DNA from: CATQHL01 sp965242895
Lineage (GTDB): Bacteria > Actinomycetota > Acidimicrobiia > Acidimicrobiales > CATQHL01
Length of the DNA: 64,000 bases
Direction of reading: 5' to 3'
Assembly: GCA_965242895.1 (NCBI GenBank)
Contig: OZ251507.1
Coordinates: forward strand, 2,480,001-2,544,000
Shown: positions 1-9,180 of the stretch, one piece after another
Layout of the letters: every line of letters starts with the position of its first letter
Position numbering within the stretch: position 1 is the first letter of the stretch
The notes under the pieces: model-generated
The model's database searches: none
What the model saw: the letters and a program-made list of their open reading frames with translations, nothing else
Told to the model about the DNA's origin: nothing
Translations under genes and position numbers: made by a program

Positions 1-705
1 TGGATAAGCGACAACATCGGGGACAAGTCCCTGATGTCTTACGGCAGCGACCCCGACGACAGGCGGGATTGGGAAAGATTGGTCAACACCCAAAATGACG
101 AAGCCGACGACTGCAGATCAGACACCATCACCGAAATCGACAAACGAAACCTGCACACACTCTACCACCCAGCAGCATTCCAAAGCCTAGACATCGTTGC
201 CGACCCTAGGAATGCTGCAAGAATGTACTTGCGGGTTGGGGCGCCTCCCCGGGATTTGAACGGCAATAGTTACTATAATGCCTACAGGTACGTGGTGTTG
301 CACCGCGCCCCCCAAGGCACGAGGTCGACCCCCAACGTGTTCACCCAATTGATGAACGGCGGCGAACCGGTCGTGTTTACCCCGGAACAACTTATCGATA
401 GTGTGAATCAAGATACTGCTGATGATGTTGGTTACTTGGATGCGAATGGTCGTTTCGTAGTGGAGACAATAGATTTGAACGATCCAGTTTTTTCTGCTTT
501 GCGGGTGGCTGGGTATGAGTTCGTGTTTGTAGGGGTGACGAGGGGGGATCCTCTAAGGGACCCAAGTAAGCCTTTGAACCCGGTTCGGGCTTCCGGGTTG
601 GAGCATGCTGTCATGGGTTTGAACTTGGACTTGAATGCTTCCACGGGTTTGAACGGCGTGCGGAACTGGACGTTGGGGACGCCGGTTTCTTTCACGAACC
701 CGTGA
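1..705 (+). CDS. C-terminal part of an unrecognised protein, cut by the window edge
   Basis: The reading frame is open from base 1 to a TGA at 703-705, so the gene begins before the window; the first ATG inside is at 34 but need not be the start. I do not recognise the family. The visible 234 residues have no clear membrane segment. The middle is moderately hydrophobic and could be beta-rich, with YRYVVLHRAP and GYEFVFVGVTRG, and the end has repeated LNLDLNAST-like asparagine and leucine motifs. The protein ends in GTPVSFTNP. The DNA of that tail, together with the bases just after the stop, recurs in degraded form behind three of the four downstream lipoprotein genes, which suggests this gene was the original left neighbour of the array. 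Function unknown. Confidence 0.6.
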   Translation, partial: WISDNIGDKSLMSYGSDPDDRRDWERLVNTQNDEADDCRSDTITEIDKRNLHTLYHPAAFQSLDIVADPRNAARMYLRVGAPPRDLNGNSYYNAYRYVVLHRAPQGTRSTPNVFTQLMNGGEPVVFTPEQLIDSVNQDTADDVGYLDANGRFVVETIDLNDPVFSALRVAGYEFVFVGVTRGDPLRDPSKPLNPVRASGLEHAVMGLNLDLNASTGLNGVRNWTLGTPVSFTNP

Positions 706-768
706 GTTCAAAACATTGCCGGAAGTATTAACTAAAAAGAAGCCTTAAGTCGGAAGAGGAGTATAATC

Positions 769-2730
769 ATGAATTTCAGGAATTGTTTTCCTGTGTGCTT
801 GCTGGCGGTCGTATTGTTGGCGGCTGCGTGTAGTGGAGAGGAGGCTCCTCCCTCCGGGAGTGGGGAGCCTGCCAGGGTTTTGCCTCCAGCGGTGCGCGTG
901 GAGAACCCGGAGTCTGATGCTCCGGATGGGTTCGTGTCGGTGAGCGCTGGGTGGAATTATTCGTGTGGGTTGCGCGTCCAGGGCGAAGTGGAGTGCTGGT
1001 TCTGGGGTGAACCGTTCCGTCGCAGCGGCGAGTACTTCCATGATCAGGTCGGTGAGTTTTACAGGATCGATTGGACTGGTCCTCCGTCGACGGAGGCTCC
1101 TGGTGGTGAGTTTGTGGCGGTGGACGCGGGCCGTGAGGTGGCGTGTGGTTTGCGCCCTGGTGGGAGGGTGGAGTGTTGGGGTCCGAACCCGTTGGCGTCT
1201 GTGCCTCCCCCTGGCGGTGAGTTCGTGTCTGTGAGCGTGGGGTTGGAGCACGCCTGCGGTGTGCGCCCAGACGCCGATGTGGAGTGCTGGGGCCTCTCGG
1301 AGAAGCGCATGGGGGCGGGTGTGCCTTCCGATGGGGAGTTTACTATGATAGCCGCGGGCAGGGATTACGTGTGCGGGTTGCGCTCGGGTGGTGAGGTGAC
1401 GTGTTGGGGGTTGGATTACAGTGAGGGTGCGGAGCCTCCTAAGGGGGTTTTTGAATCCATCAGCGGGGATGGAGGAGTGGTGTGCGGTTTACGTTCAGGT
1501 GGTGAGTTAGAGTGTTGGAGGGATCTCCCAGCGGATTACGATCCGGTCTCTTCCCCTCGAGAGGCTTTACGTATGGTCAGCCCTGGGAAGGGGCTTTACG
1601 CTTGCGGTTTGAGGCTTGAAGGGGAGACGGTGTGTTGGCATCATTATTATACCGGCGAACAGGTGCCTTATCCCCAGGATGTGGAGTTTGTGTCAGTCTC
1701 TGTAGGGGCATATGTTGCATGCGGTCTCTCCTCCGAAAGGGAAGAATTGTGTTGGAGCATGCAGTCGGGTTCGAGCTTGCCGCGAGAAGGTAAAGGGAAG
1801 TTTAAGGTGCTCTCCCTCGGTTATCACCACGATTGCGGGTTGCGGGTCGACGGAGAGGTGGAGTGCTGGGGGAGCGACGAATTCGGTGAGGCTTCCCCGC
1901 CGGGAGGGCGTTTCGAGGCGATAAGTTCCGGGTTCCATTTTTCTTGTGGTCTGCGTTCAGGCGGAGAAGTGCAGTGTTGGGGAAGAGACGAACTTGGCGA
2001 ATCTTCCCCTCCAGAAGGGGTGTTCGAACAAGTAGCCACGTCGGAAGGTTTCGCCTGCGGACTGCGCCCTTCAGGTTCAGTGGAATGCTGGGGCGGTGAC
2101 CATCAGGTGCTGCAGAGCAAAGCGGCGGACCCCCAGGAAAGTCTAGTGTCCGTGGACGCCGGCTGGGGAGGGCACAGCAGTTCCAGGCGTGAGTTAGATT
2201 GGCGTTCTGACCCTGATGTTCTGCCTCCTTCCCGTGATTGGGGTTATTCGTGCGGCCTGCGGGACAATGGGACCCTGTTCTGCTGGGGGGACAACGGACG
2301 CTTATCCTATAGGGGTGGTGGTCTGAACTTTGACGGGGGGAATCACCCCGTTTTGTCATCCCCAGAGGGTGTGTTTATGGAAGTGGGGGTGGGAGCGCGT
2401 CAGGGGTGCGCTTTGCGCTCAACAGGGGAAGTTGAGTGCTGGGGGGAGTACGGTTCTTACGTGCACGAACCTGTCTCCGAATCAGAAACGGATCGTTCGT
2501 TCGCATCCCTAGCGGTGGGGGCCTGGCACGCCTGCGCCCTAGACACTAGCGGTGGTGTGGAATGCTGGACTCTGGAGGACGGAGCCCCGCTTGCGGCTGG
2601 AAAGGGGTTCCTGGAGTCAGGGGTCTATGAGTCGATCAGCGCGGGCTATTATCACACGTGCGGCGTTCGCGCCGACGGGGGCGTGGACTGCTGGGGCGCT
2701 TTCGGCGGCAGGGTATTGAGAAAACAATGA
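769..2730 (+). CDS. RCC1-repeat lipoprotein, array copy 1 (type A middle)
   Basis: A 653-residue exported protein. The N-terminus is a lipoprotein signal peptide: hydrophobic LLAVVLLAAAC with the lipidated cysteine at residue 21, then a Ser/Gly/Pro-rich tether. The rest is 14 repeats of the RCC1/BLIP-II type, each with a core such as CGLRPGGRVECWG; two cysteines lie about ten residues apart and could form a disulfide outside the cell. RCC1 repeats normally fold as seven-bladed propellers, so 14 repeats could make two. GGAAGAGGAG at 751-760 is a good ribosome site for the ATG at 769. Repeats 4-10 belong to the A set shared with copy 3, while the last repeats match copy 2. Ligand unknown; a surface binding or adhesion role is inference. 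Confidence 0.85.
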   Translation: MNFRNCFPVCLLAVVLLAAACSGEEAPPSGSGEPARVLPPAVRVENPESDAPDGFVSVSAGWNYSCGLRVQGEVECWFWGEPFRRSGEYFHDQVGEFYRIDWTGPPSTEAPGGEFVAVDAGREVACGLRPGGRVECWGPNPLASVPPPGGEFVSVSVGLEHACGVRPDADVECWGLSEKRMGAGVPSDGEFTMIAAGRDYVCGLRSGGEVTCWGLDYSEGAEPPKGVFESISGDGGVVCGLRSGGELECWRDLPADYDPVSSPREALRMVSPGKGLYACGLRLEGETVCWHHYYTGEQVPYPQDVEFVSVSVGAYVACGLSSEREELCWSMQSGSSLPREGKGKFKVLSLGYHHDCGLRVDGEVECWGSDEFGEASPPGGRFEAISSGFHFSCGLRSGGEVQCWGRDELGESSPPEGVFEQVATSEGFACGLRPSGSVECWGGDHQVLQSKAADPQESLVSVDAGWGGHSSSRRELDWRSDPDVLPPSRDWGYSCGLRDNGTLFCWGDNGRLSYRGGGLNFDGGNHPVLSSPEGVFMEVGVGARQGCALRSTGEVECWGEYGSYVHEPVSESETDRSFASLAVGAWHACALDTSGGVECWTLEDGAPLAAGKGFLESGVYESISAGYYHTCGVRADGGVDCWGAFGGRVLRKQ

Positions 2731-2823
2731 CGCCGTCGGTTTCTTTCACGAACTCGTAAGTTGCAAAGCACCGCGGAAGTGTTAACTGGCGTAGAAGCCT
2801 TAATTAGGGGAAGGAGTATGAGC

Positions 2824-4845
2824 ATGAATCTCAGGAATTGTTTCCCTGCGTGCTTGCTGGCGGTCGTGTTGTTGGCGGCCGCGTGTGGCGGTGAGGAGGC
2901 TCCTCCCTCCGGGAGTGGGGAGCCTACCCGGGTTTTGCCTCCAGCGGTGCGCGTGGAGAACCCGGAGTCTGATGCTCCGGATGGGTTCGTGTCGGTGAGC
3001 GCTGGGTGGAATTATTCGTGCGGGTTGCGCGTCCAGGGCGAGGTGGAGTGCTGGTTTTGGGGTGAACCGTTCCGTCCTAGCGGCGAGTACTTCCATGATC
3101 AGGTCGGTGAGTTTTACAGGATCGATTGGACTGGTCCGCCGTCGACGGAGGCTCCTGGCGGGGAGTTTGTGGCAGTGGACGCGGGCCGTGAGGTGGCGTG
3201 CGGTTTGCGCCCTGGTGGGATGGTGGAGTGTTGGGGGCCGAATCCGTTGGCGTCGGTGCCTGCCCCTGGTGGTGAGTTCGTGTCTGTGAGCGTAGGCTTA
3301 CAGCACGCCTGCGGTGTGCGCCCAAACGCCGGGGTGGAGTGCTGGGGTCTCTCGGGGAAGCGCATGGGGGCGCTTTTTCTCCCCGGAGGGGAGTTCACCG
3401 CGATGGCCGTTGGCAGTAGTTCGATGTGTGGTTTGCGCCCAGGTGGTGAGGTGGAGTGTTGGGGGGATGGTTATAACAGTGGTTACAGGTGGTCAAGCAG
3501 TGGATGGGTTTCGCCTGAGCTTACTCCTCCTGAGGGCGAGTTCAAGGCGCTCAGCACCGGAGGAGGCGGGGACGTGTGCGGGCTGCGGCCCGGCGGTGAG
3601 GTGGAGTGTTGGGGTAACTACGATTACACCGGACATAAAGAGTATTGGTCTTATCTTCAACCTCCTGAGGGGGTTTTCGAATCGGTCACCGAAGCCGCAT
3701 TCTACGCGTGCGGTTTGCGCCCCGGCGGGAAGGCGGAGTGCTGGACCAAGGAACACTTTGATCAGGTCGACGGCCCTCCGCAAGGAGAAAAATACATCCA
3801 CATAGGGGTTCATCCGGAGTCGGCGTGCGGGGTGCGTGTTGATAATACGATTAGATGCTGGCACAAGGATTCGGCGAACAACGATCGGTTCATCCCAATT
3901 GAGGGCAGATACACCAAGTACGTAACCGGATCTAACGTGTTTAGTTGTGGATTGCGTGTTGATGGGACGGTTAAGTGTTTCGGGGTGAACGTAGACGGGG
4001 AACGGTTGCCCGATCCTTCAGGGGTGTTCGAATCTCTCAGTGTGGGATATGATCACGCTTGCGGTTTGCGTCCTGGGGGTGAGGTCGCTTGTTGGGGTTC
4101 GGACGAGTTCGGGAAGTCGACACCGCCGGGGGACGTATTCGCTAAGGTGTTCGCCTCCGCTTATTATTCCTGCGGTCTCCGCCCTGGGGGGGAGTTGGAG
4201 TGCTGGGGGGGCAACCGCGGCTTCCTGCAGAGCAAGGGGGCGTCGCCAAGGGAACGTTTGGTATTCCTAGACGCCGGTTGGGGAGGGCACAGCAGTTCCA
4301 GGGATGAGCTGCATCGGCTTTCCGACCTCGAGTTTCGGATGCCTTCCCCTCTTGATTGGGGTTATTCGTGCGGCCTGCGGGCGGAGGGTACCCTGTTCTG
4401 CTGGGGTGACGAAGGACGCTTCACCAATACGACTAGCTCTCGCCCTGTCGGCGAAGATTTCCCTGTCTTGGCCCCACTAGGAGGGGTGTTCGCGGACGTG
4501 GGAGTGGGTAGGCGGCAGGCGTGCGCCCTGCGCCCGACCGGAGAGGTCGAGTGTTGGGGGGAGTACGGTTCTTACGTGTACGAACCTGTCTCCGAATCGG
4601 AAACGGGTCGTTCGTTCGCTTCTCTAGTGGTGGGGGGATGGCACGCCTGCGCCCTGGATACCAGCGGGGGTGTGGAATGCTGGGCTTTGGAGGACGGAGC
4701 CCCGCTTGCGGCTGGAAAGGGATTCCTGGAGTCGGCGGTCTATGAGTCGATCAGCGCGGGCTATTACCACACGTGCGGTGTCCGCTCTGACGGTGGTGTG
4801 GACTGCTGGGGCGCTTTCGGGGGCAGGGTATTGAAGAAACAATGA
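2824..4845 (+). CDS. RCC1-repeat lipoprotein, array copy 2 (type B middle)
   Basis: A 673-residue paralogue of copy 1 with the same lipoprotein leader (LLAAAC lipobox) and 14 RCC1-like repeats. I chose the ATG at 2824 because AAGGAG at 2811-2816 sits seven bases before it and the sequence from there matches the starts of the other copies; an ATG at 2818 is too close to that site and a TTG at 2761 is improbable. The middle (about 3340-4250) is the B set shared with copy 4, including the repeats CGVRVDNTIRCWH and CGLRVDGTVKCFG. The C-terminal 100 residues match copy 1 (ending GGRVLKKQ). The four genes lie in one direction with spacers of about 75-95 bases and could be co-transcribed. Confidence 0.85.
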   Translation: MNLRNCFPACLLAVVLLAAACGGEEAPPSGSGEPTRVLPPAVRVENPESDAPDGFVSVSAGWNYSCGLRVQGEVECWFWGEPFRPSGEYFHDQVGEFYRIDWTGPPSTEAPGGEFVAVDAGREVACGLRPGGMVECWGPNPLASVPAPGGEFVSVSVGLQHACGVRPNAGVECWGLSGKRMGALFLPGGEFTAMAVGSSSMCGLRPGGEVECWGDGYNSGYRWSSSGWVSPELTPPEGEFKALSTGGGGDVCGLRPGGEVECWGNYDYTGHKEYWSYLQPPEGVFESVTEAAFYACGLRPGGKAECWTKEHFDQVDGPPQGEKYIHIGVHPESACGVRVDNTIRCWHKDSANNDRFIPIEGRYTKYVTGSNVFSCGLRVDGTVKCFGVNVDGERLPDPSGVFESLSVGYDHACGLRPGGEVACWGSDEFGKSTPPGDVFAKVFASAYYSCGLRPGGELECWGGNRGFLQSKGASPRERLVFLDAGWGGHSSSRDELHRLSDLEFRMPSPLDWGYSCGLRAEGTLFCWGDEGRFTNTTSSRPVGEDFPVLAPLGGVFADVGVGRRQACALRPTGEVECWGEYGSYVYEPVSESETGRSFASLVVGGWHACALDTSGGVECWALEDGAPLAAGKGFLESAVYESISAGYYHTCGVRSDGGVDCWGAFGGRVLKKQ

Positions 4846-4919
4846 AATCGCCGATTTCTTCACTAACTCGTGAGTTTCAAAGCGCCGCCGGAAGTGTGAA
4901 TAGGGGAAGGAGTATGAAC

Positions 4920-6932
4920 ATGAATCTCAGGAATTGTTTTCCTGTGTGCTTGCTAGTGGTCGTATTGTTGACGGCTGCGTGTAGTGGAGAGGAGGCTCCT
5001 TCCTCCGGGAGTGGGGAGCCCGCCCGGGTTTTGCCCCCCGCGGTGCGCGTGGAGAACCCGGAGTCTGATGCTCCGGATGGGTTCGTGTCGGTGAGCGCTG
5101 GGTGGAATTATTCGTGCGGGTTGCGCGTCCAGGGCGAGGTGGAGTGCTGGTTTTGGGGTGAACCGTTCCGTCCTAGCGGCGAGTACTTCCATGATCAGGT
5201 CGGTGAGTTTTACAGGATCGATTGGACTGGTCCGCCGTCGACGGAGGCTCCTGGCGGGGAGTTCGTGGCAGTGGACGCGGGCCGTGAGGCGGCGTGCGGT
5301 TTGCGCCCTGGTGGGATGGTGGAGTGTTGGGGTCCGAACCCGTTGGCGGAAGTGTCTCCTCCTGGCGGTGAGTTCGTGTCTGTGAGCGTGGGTTTGGAGC
5401 ACGCCTGCGGGGTGCGCCCGGACGCCGGGGTGGAGTGCTGGGGCCTCTCGGAGAAGCGCATGGGGGCGGGTGTGCCTTCCGGTGGGGAGTTTGCTATGAT
5501 AGCCGCGGGCAGGGATTATGTGTGCGGTTTGCGCTCGGGTGGTGAGGTAGAGTGCTGGGGGTTGGATTACAGTGAGGGGGCGGAGCCTCCTGGGGGGATT
5601 TTTGAATCTATCAGCGGGGATGGGGGAGTGGTGTGCGGTTTACGTTCAGGTGGTGAATTAGAGTGTTGGAGAGATCTCCCAGCGGATTACGACCCGGTTT
5701 CTTCCCCTCGAGAAGCTCTACGTATGGTCAGCCCTGGGAAGGGGCTTTACGCTTGCGGTTTGCGGCTTGAAGGGGAGACGGTGTGTTGGCATCATTATTA
5801 TAACGGCGAACAGGTGCCTTATCCCCAAGACGTGGAGTTCGTATCAGTCGCTGCAGGGGCGTACGTTGCATGCGGCCTCTCCTCCGAAGGGGAAGAATTG
5901 TGTTGGAGCATGCAGTCGGGTTCGAGCTTGCCGAGAGAAGGTAACGGAAAGTTTAAGGTGCTCTCCCTCGGGTATCACCACTATTGCGGGCTGCGGGTTG
6001 ACGGAGAGGTGGAGTGCTGGGGGAGCGACGAATTCGGTGAAGCTTCCCCGCCGGGAGGGCGTTTCGAGGCGATAAGTTCCGGGTTCCATTTTTCTTGTGG
6101 TCTGCGTTCAGGCGGAGAAGTGCAGTGTTGGGGAAGAGACGAACTTGGCGAATCTTCCCCCCCAGAAGGGGTGTTCGAACAAGTAGCCACGTCGGAAGGT
6201 TTCGCCTGCGGACTGCGCCCTTCAGGTTCAGTGGAATGCTGGGGCGGTGACCATCAGGTGCTGCAGAGCAAGGCGGCGGACCCCCAGGAAATTCTAGTGT
6301 TCGTGGACGCCGGCTGGGGAGGGCACAGCGGCGTCAAGAGTTGGGTGAATCGGCCTTACGACCCTGATCGCCCGCTTTCTCGTGCTGATTTTCTGCCGTT
6401 TTCTCGTGATTGGGGTTATTCGTGCGGCCTGCGGGACAATGGGACCCTGTTCTGCTGGGGGGACAACGGCCGCTTATCCTATAGGGGTGGTGGTCTGAAC
6501 TTTGACGGGGAGGATCACCCCGTTTTGTCGCCCCCAGGGGGCGTGTTCGCGGATGTGGGGGTGGGTAGGCATCAGGCGTGCGCTTTGCGCTCAACAGGGG
6601 AAGTTGAGTGCTGGGGGGCACTCCCCGTTCGGGAGGCGGATGGCAACTACTATAGTTCCAGGTATGAGCCCGGTTCCTACTCTTACGGGGAGGATTCCCC
6701 TCGGGATAGCCGGTTTGCATCCCTAGCGGTGGGGGGATGGCACGCCTGCGCCCTAGACACTAGCGGGGTTGTGGAATGCTGGGCTCTGGAGGACGGCGCT
6801 CCGCTTGCGGCTGGTGAAGGGTTCGACAAGTCGGCGGTCTATGAGTCGATCAGCGCGGGCTATTACCACACGTGCGGCGTCCGCTCCGACGGTGGCGTGG
6901 ACTGCTGGGGAGCTTTTGATGATCTATATTGA
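4920..6932 (+). CDS. RCC1-repeat lipoprotein, array copy 3 (type A middle)
   Basis: A 670-residue lipoprotein with a signal peptide ending in LLTAAC and 14 RCC1-like repeats. Start at 4920: AAGGAG at 4907-4912 is seven bases upstream, and the N-terminus then lines up with the other copies. An upstream in-frame ATG at 4842 would overlap the end of copy 2 and would place 26 polar residues before the signal peptide, so I rejected it. Repeats 4-10 (about 5440-6280) are nearly identical to copy 1. The final module (ending WGAFDDLY) matches copy 4, so the gene is mosaic. The loop after repeat 10, just before DWGYSCG, is unlike any other copy. Confidence 0.85.
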   Translation: MNLRNCFPVCLLVVVLLTAACSGEEAPSSGSGEPARVLPPAVRVENPESDAPDGFVSVSAGWNYSCGLRVQGEVECWFWGEPFRPSGEYFHDQVGEFYRIDWTGPPSTEAPGGEFVAVDAGREAACGLRPGGMVECWGPNPLAEVSPPGGEFVSVSVGLEHACGVRPDAGVECWGLSEKRMGAGVPSGGEFAMIAAGRDYVCGLRSGGEVECWGLDYSEGAEPPGGIFESISGDGGVVCGLRSGGELECWRDLPADYDPVSSPREALRMVSPGKGLYACGLRLEGETVCWHHYYNGEQVPYPQDVEFVSVAAGAYVACGLSSEGEELCWSMQSGSSLPREGNGKFKVLSLGYHHYCGLRVDGEVECWGSDEFGEASPPGGRFEAISSGFHFSCGLRSGGEVQCWGRDELGESSPPEGVFEQVATSEGFACGLRPSGSVECWGGDHQVLQSKAADPQEILVFVDAGWGGHSGVKSWVNRPYDPDRPLSRADFLPFSRDWGYSCGLRDNGTLFCWGDNGRLSYRGGGLNFDGEDHPVLSPPGGVFADVGVGRHQACALRSTGEVECWGALPVREADGNYYSSRYEPGSYSYGEDSPRDSRFASLAVGGWHACALDTSGVVECWALEDGAPLAAGEGFDKSAVYESISAGYYHTCGVRSDGGVDCWGAFDDLY

Positions 6933-7015
6933 GGAAACAATGAAGTCGCCGGTTTCTTTCACGAACTCGTAGTTGCAAAGCACCGCCGGAAGTGTAACCA
7001 AAAAGGAGTATGAAC

Positions 7016-9094
7016 ATGAATCTCAGGAATTGTTTCCCTGTGTGCTTGCTGGCGGTCGTGTTGTTTGCGGCGGCATGTGGTGCTGAGGATCCCGCTCCCT
7101 CCGGGAGTGGGGAGCCCGCCCGGGTTTTGCCCCCCGCGGTGCGCGTGGAGAACCCAGGATCTGCGGTTTCGGATGGGTTCGATGGGTTCGTGTCGGTGAG
7201 CGCTGGGTTGAATTATTCGTGCGGGTTGCGCGCCCAGGGTGAGGCGGAATGCTGGTTTTGGAGTGAACCATTCCCCCGCGGAAGTATCTTCCGGGATCGG
7301 GCACGTGAGATTTACCGCATCGAGTGGACTGGTCCTCCTTCGACGGAGGCGCCTGGCGGGGAGTTCGTGGCGGTGGAGGCAGCCCATGAAGTGGCCTGCG
7401 GGCTGCGCCCGGGTGGGATGGTGGAGTGTTGGGGGCCGAACCCGTTGGCGTCGGTGCCTCCCCCTGGTGGGGAGTTCGTGTCTGTGAGCGTGGGGTTGGA
7501 GCACGTCTGCGGTGTGCGCCCGGACGCTGGCGTGGAGTGCTGGGGTCTCTCGAGGAAGCGCATGGGGGCGCTTTTCCTCCCAGGGGGGAAGTTCACCGCG
7601 ATGGCAGTTGGCAGTAATTCGATGTGCGGTTTACGCCCAGGTGGTGCGGTGGAGTGCTGGGGAAATGGTTACAACAGTGGTTACAGGTGGACAAGCAGTG
7701 GATGGGTTACTCCTGAGCTTACTCCCCCCGAGGGCAAGTTCAAGGCGCTCAGCACTGGAGGAGGCGGGGACGTGTGCGGGCTGCGCCCTGGCGGGGAGGT
7801 GGAGTGCTGGGGTAACTACGACTACACCGGATATAGAGAGGGTTGGTCTTATCTTCAACCTCCTGAGGGGGTTTTCGAATCGGTCGCCGAAGCCGCATTC
7901 TACGCGTGCGGTTTGCGCCCCGGCGGGGAGGCGGAGTGCTGGACCAAGGAACACTTGGATCAGGTCGACGGCCCCCCGCAAGGAGAAAAATACATCCACA
8001 TAGGGGTTCATCCGGAGTCGGCGTGCGGGGTGCGTGTTGATAATACGATTAGATGCTGGCACAAGGATTCGGCGAATAACGATCGGTTCATCCCTATTGG
8101 GGGCAGGTACGCCAAGTACGTAACCGGACCTAACGTGTTTAGTTGCGGACTGCGTATTGATGGGACGGTTAAGTGTTTCGGGGTGAACGTAGACGGGGAA
8201 CGGTTGCCCGATCCTTCCGGGGTGTTCGAATCTCTCAGCGTGGGATATGATCACGCTTGCGGTTTGCGTCCTGGGGGTGAGGTCGCTTGTTGGGGCTCGG
8301 ACGAGTTCGGGAAGTCGACACCGCCGGCGGGCGTGTTCGCTAAGGTGTTCGCCTCCGGTGATTATTCCTGCGGTTTGCGCCCTGGGGGTGAGTTGGAGTG
8401 CTGGGGAGGCAACAACGGCTTCCTGCAGAGCAAGGCGGCGTCGCCGAGAGAGCGTTTGGTGTTTGTGGACGCCGGTTGGGGAGGGCACTACAGTCTCAAG
8501 GGTGAGTGGGAGTGGTATTCCGACTATGCGCTTAAGATTTCGCCGGTTTCCCTCGTTAGGATTCCGACACCTTCCTATGATTGGGGTTATTCGTGCGGCC
8601 TGCGGGAGGACGGGACCCTGTTCTGCTGGGGTGACGAAGGACGCTTCACCAATACGACTAGCTCTCGCCCTGTCGGCGAAGATTTCCCTGTCTTAGCCCC
8701 CCCAGGGGGTGTGTTCGCGGACGTAGGAGTGGGAGCGCGTCAGGCGTGCGCTCTGCGCCCGACCGGAGAGGTGGAGTGTTGGGGGTTACTCCTCGTCCGG
8801 GAGGAGGATGCCAACAGGTACAGGTATGAGCCCGGTTCCTACGTTTACGGGGAGGGTTCCCCTCAGGGGAGCCGGTTCGTCTCCTTAACGGTGGGAGGAT
8901 GGCACGCCTGCGCCATAGACGCCAGCGGTGGCGTGGAGTGCTGGGCTCTGGAAGACGGAGCCTCGCTTGCGGCTGGTGAAGGGTTCGCCAAGTCGGCGGT
9001 CTATGAGTCGATCAGCGCGGGCTATTACCACACGTGCGGCGTCCGCTCCGACGGGGGCGTGGACTGCTGGGGCGCTTTTGACGACTTATATTGA
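7016..9094 (+). CDS. RCC1-repeat lipoprotein, array copy 4 (type B middle)
   Basis: A 692-residue lipoprotein with a leader ending LFAAAC and 14 RCC1-like repeats. AAAGGAG at 7002-7008 fixes the ATG at 7016; the ATG at 7010 is too close. This is the most diverged copy at its N-terminus: the stretch after the first repeat reads WFWSEPFPRGSIF, where the others have WFWGEPFR, and the tether has an extra FDG. The middle matches copy 2 and the end matches copy 3. The loop before DWGYSCG is the longest of the four (30 residues against 20, 21 and 27). A surface-exposed binding protein is the simplest reading; no enzyme motif is visible. Confidence 0.85.
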   Translation: MNLRNCFPVCLLAVVLFAAACGAEDPAPSGSGEPARVLPPAVRVENPGSAVSDGFDGFVSVSAGLNYSCGLRAQGEAECWFWSEPFPRGSIFRDRAREIYRIEWTGPPSTEAPGGEFVAVEAAHEVACGLRPGGMVECWGPNPLASVPPPGGEFVSVSVGLEHVCGVRPDAGVECWGLSRKRMGALFLPGGKFTAMAVGSNSMCGLRPGGAVECWGNGYNSGYRWTSSGWVTPELTPPEGKFKALSTGGGGDVCGLRPGGEVECWGNYDYTGYREGWSYLQPPEGVFESVAEAAFYACGLRPGGEAECWTKEHLDQVDGPPQGEKYIHIGVHPESACGVRVDNTIRCWHKDSANNDRFIPIGGRYAKYVTGPNVFSCGLRIDGTVKCFGVNVDGERLPDPSGVFESLSVGYDHACGLRPGGEVACWGSDEFGKSTPPAGVFAKVFASGDYSCGLRPGGELECWGGNNGFLQSKAASPRERLVFVDAGWGGHYSLKGEWEWYSDYALKISPVSLVRIPTPSYDWGYSCGLREDGTLFCWGDEGRFTNTTSSRPVGEDFPVLAPPGGVFADVGVGARQACALRPTGEVECWGLLLVREEDANRYRYEPGSYVYGEGSPQGSRFVSLTVGGWHACAIDASGGVECWALEDGASLAAGEGFAKSAVYESISAGYYHTCGVRSDGGVDCWGAFDDLY

Positions 9095-9180
9095 GGAAAC
9101 AATGACGGTGGCGGAGCATTCGACAGAGGCCGTCGGGGACTGGCCGTAGAGGCCGCCGCGGGCTGAGGCCTGCGGGGGTC

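Larger units (their letters stand above)
683..9094 (+). repeat. Tandem gene array with a repeated spacer scar
   Basis: Four genes of about 2 kb are repeated head to tail. The A-B-A-B order of their middles points to duplication of a two-gene unit of roughly 4.15 kb (769-4845 copied to 4920-9094). The spacers after copies 1, 2 and 3 carry a degraded copy of the sequence at 683-720, the tail of the first gene plus what follows it. The shared core reads like TTTCTTTCACGAAC and is followed by GCCGGAAGTGT-like bases, seen at about 2735-2785, 4850-4900 and 6950-6995. The duplicated unit therefore once included the end of that upstream gene. Confidence 0.8.

Noticed and set aside
2170..8580. Diversity-generating retroelement acting on the RCC1 loop
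   Set aside because: No reverse transcriptase gene and no template repeat were seen in the window; loop lengths differ, which that mechanism does not produce.
745..9094. Many open frames antisense to, or shifted within, the RCC1 genes (for example 1802-2359 minus)
   Set aside because: They follow from the repetitive high-GC coding DNA, recur in step with each repeat and have no ribosome sites or recognisable domains.
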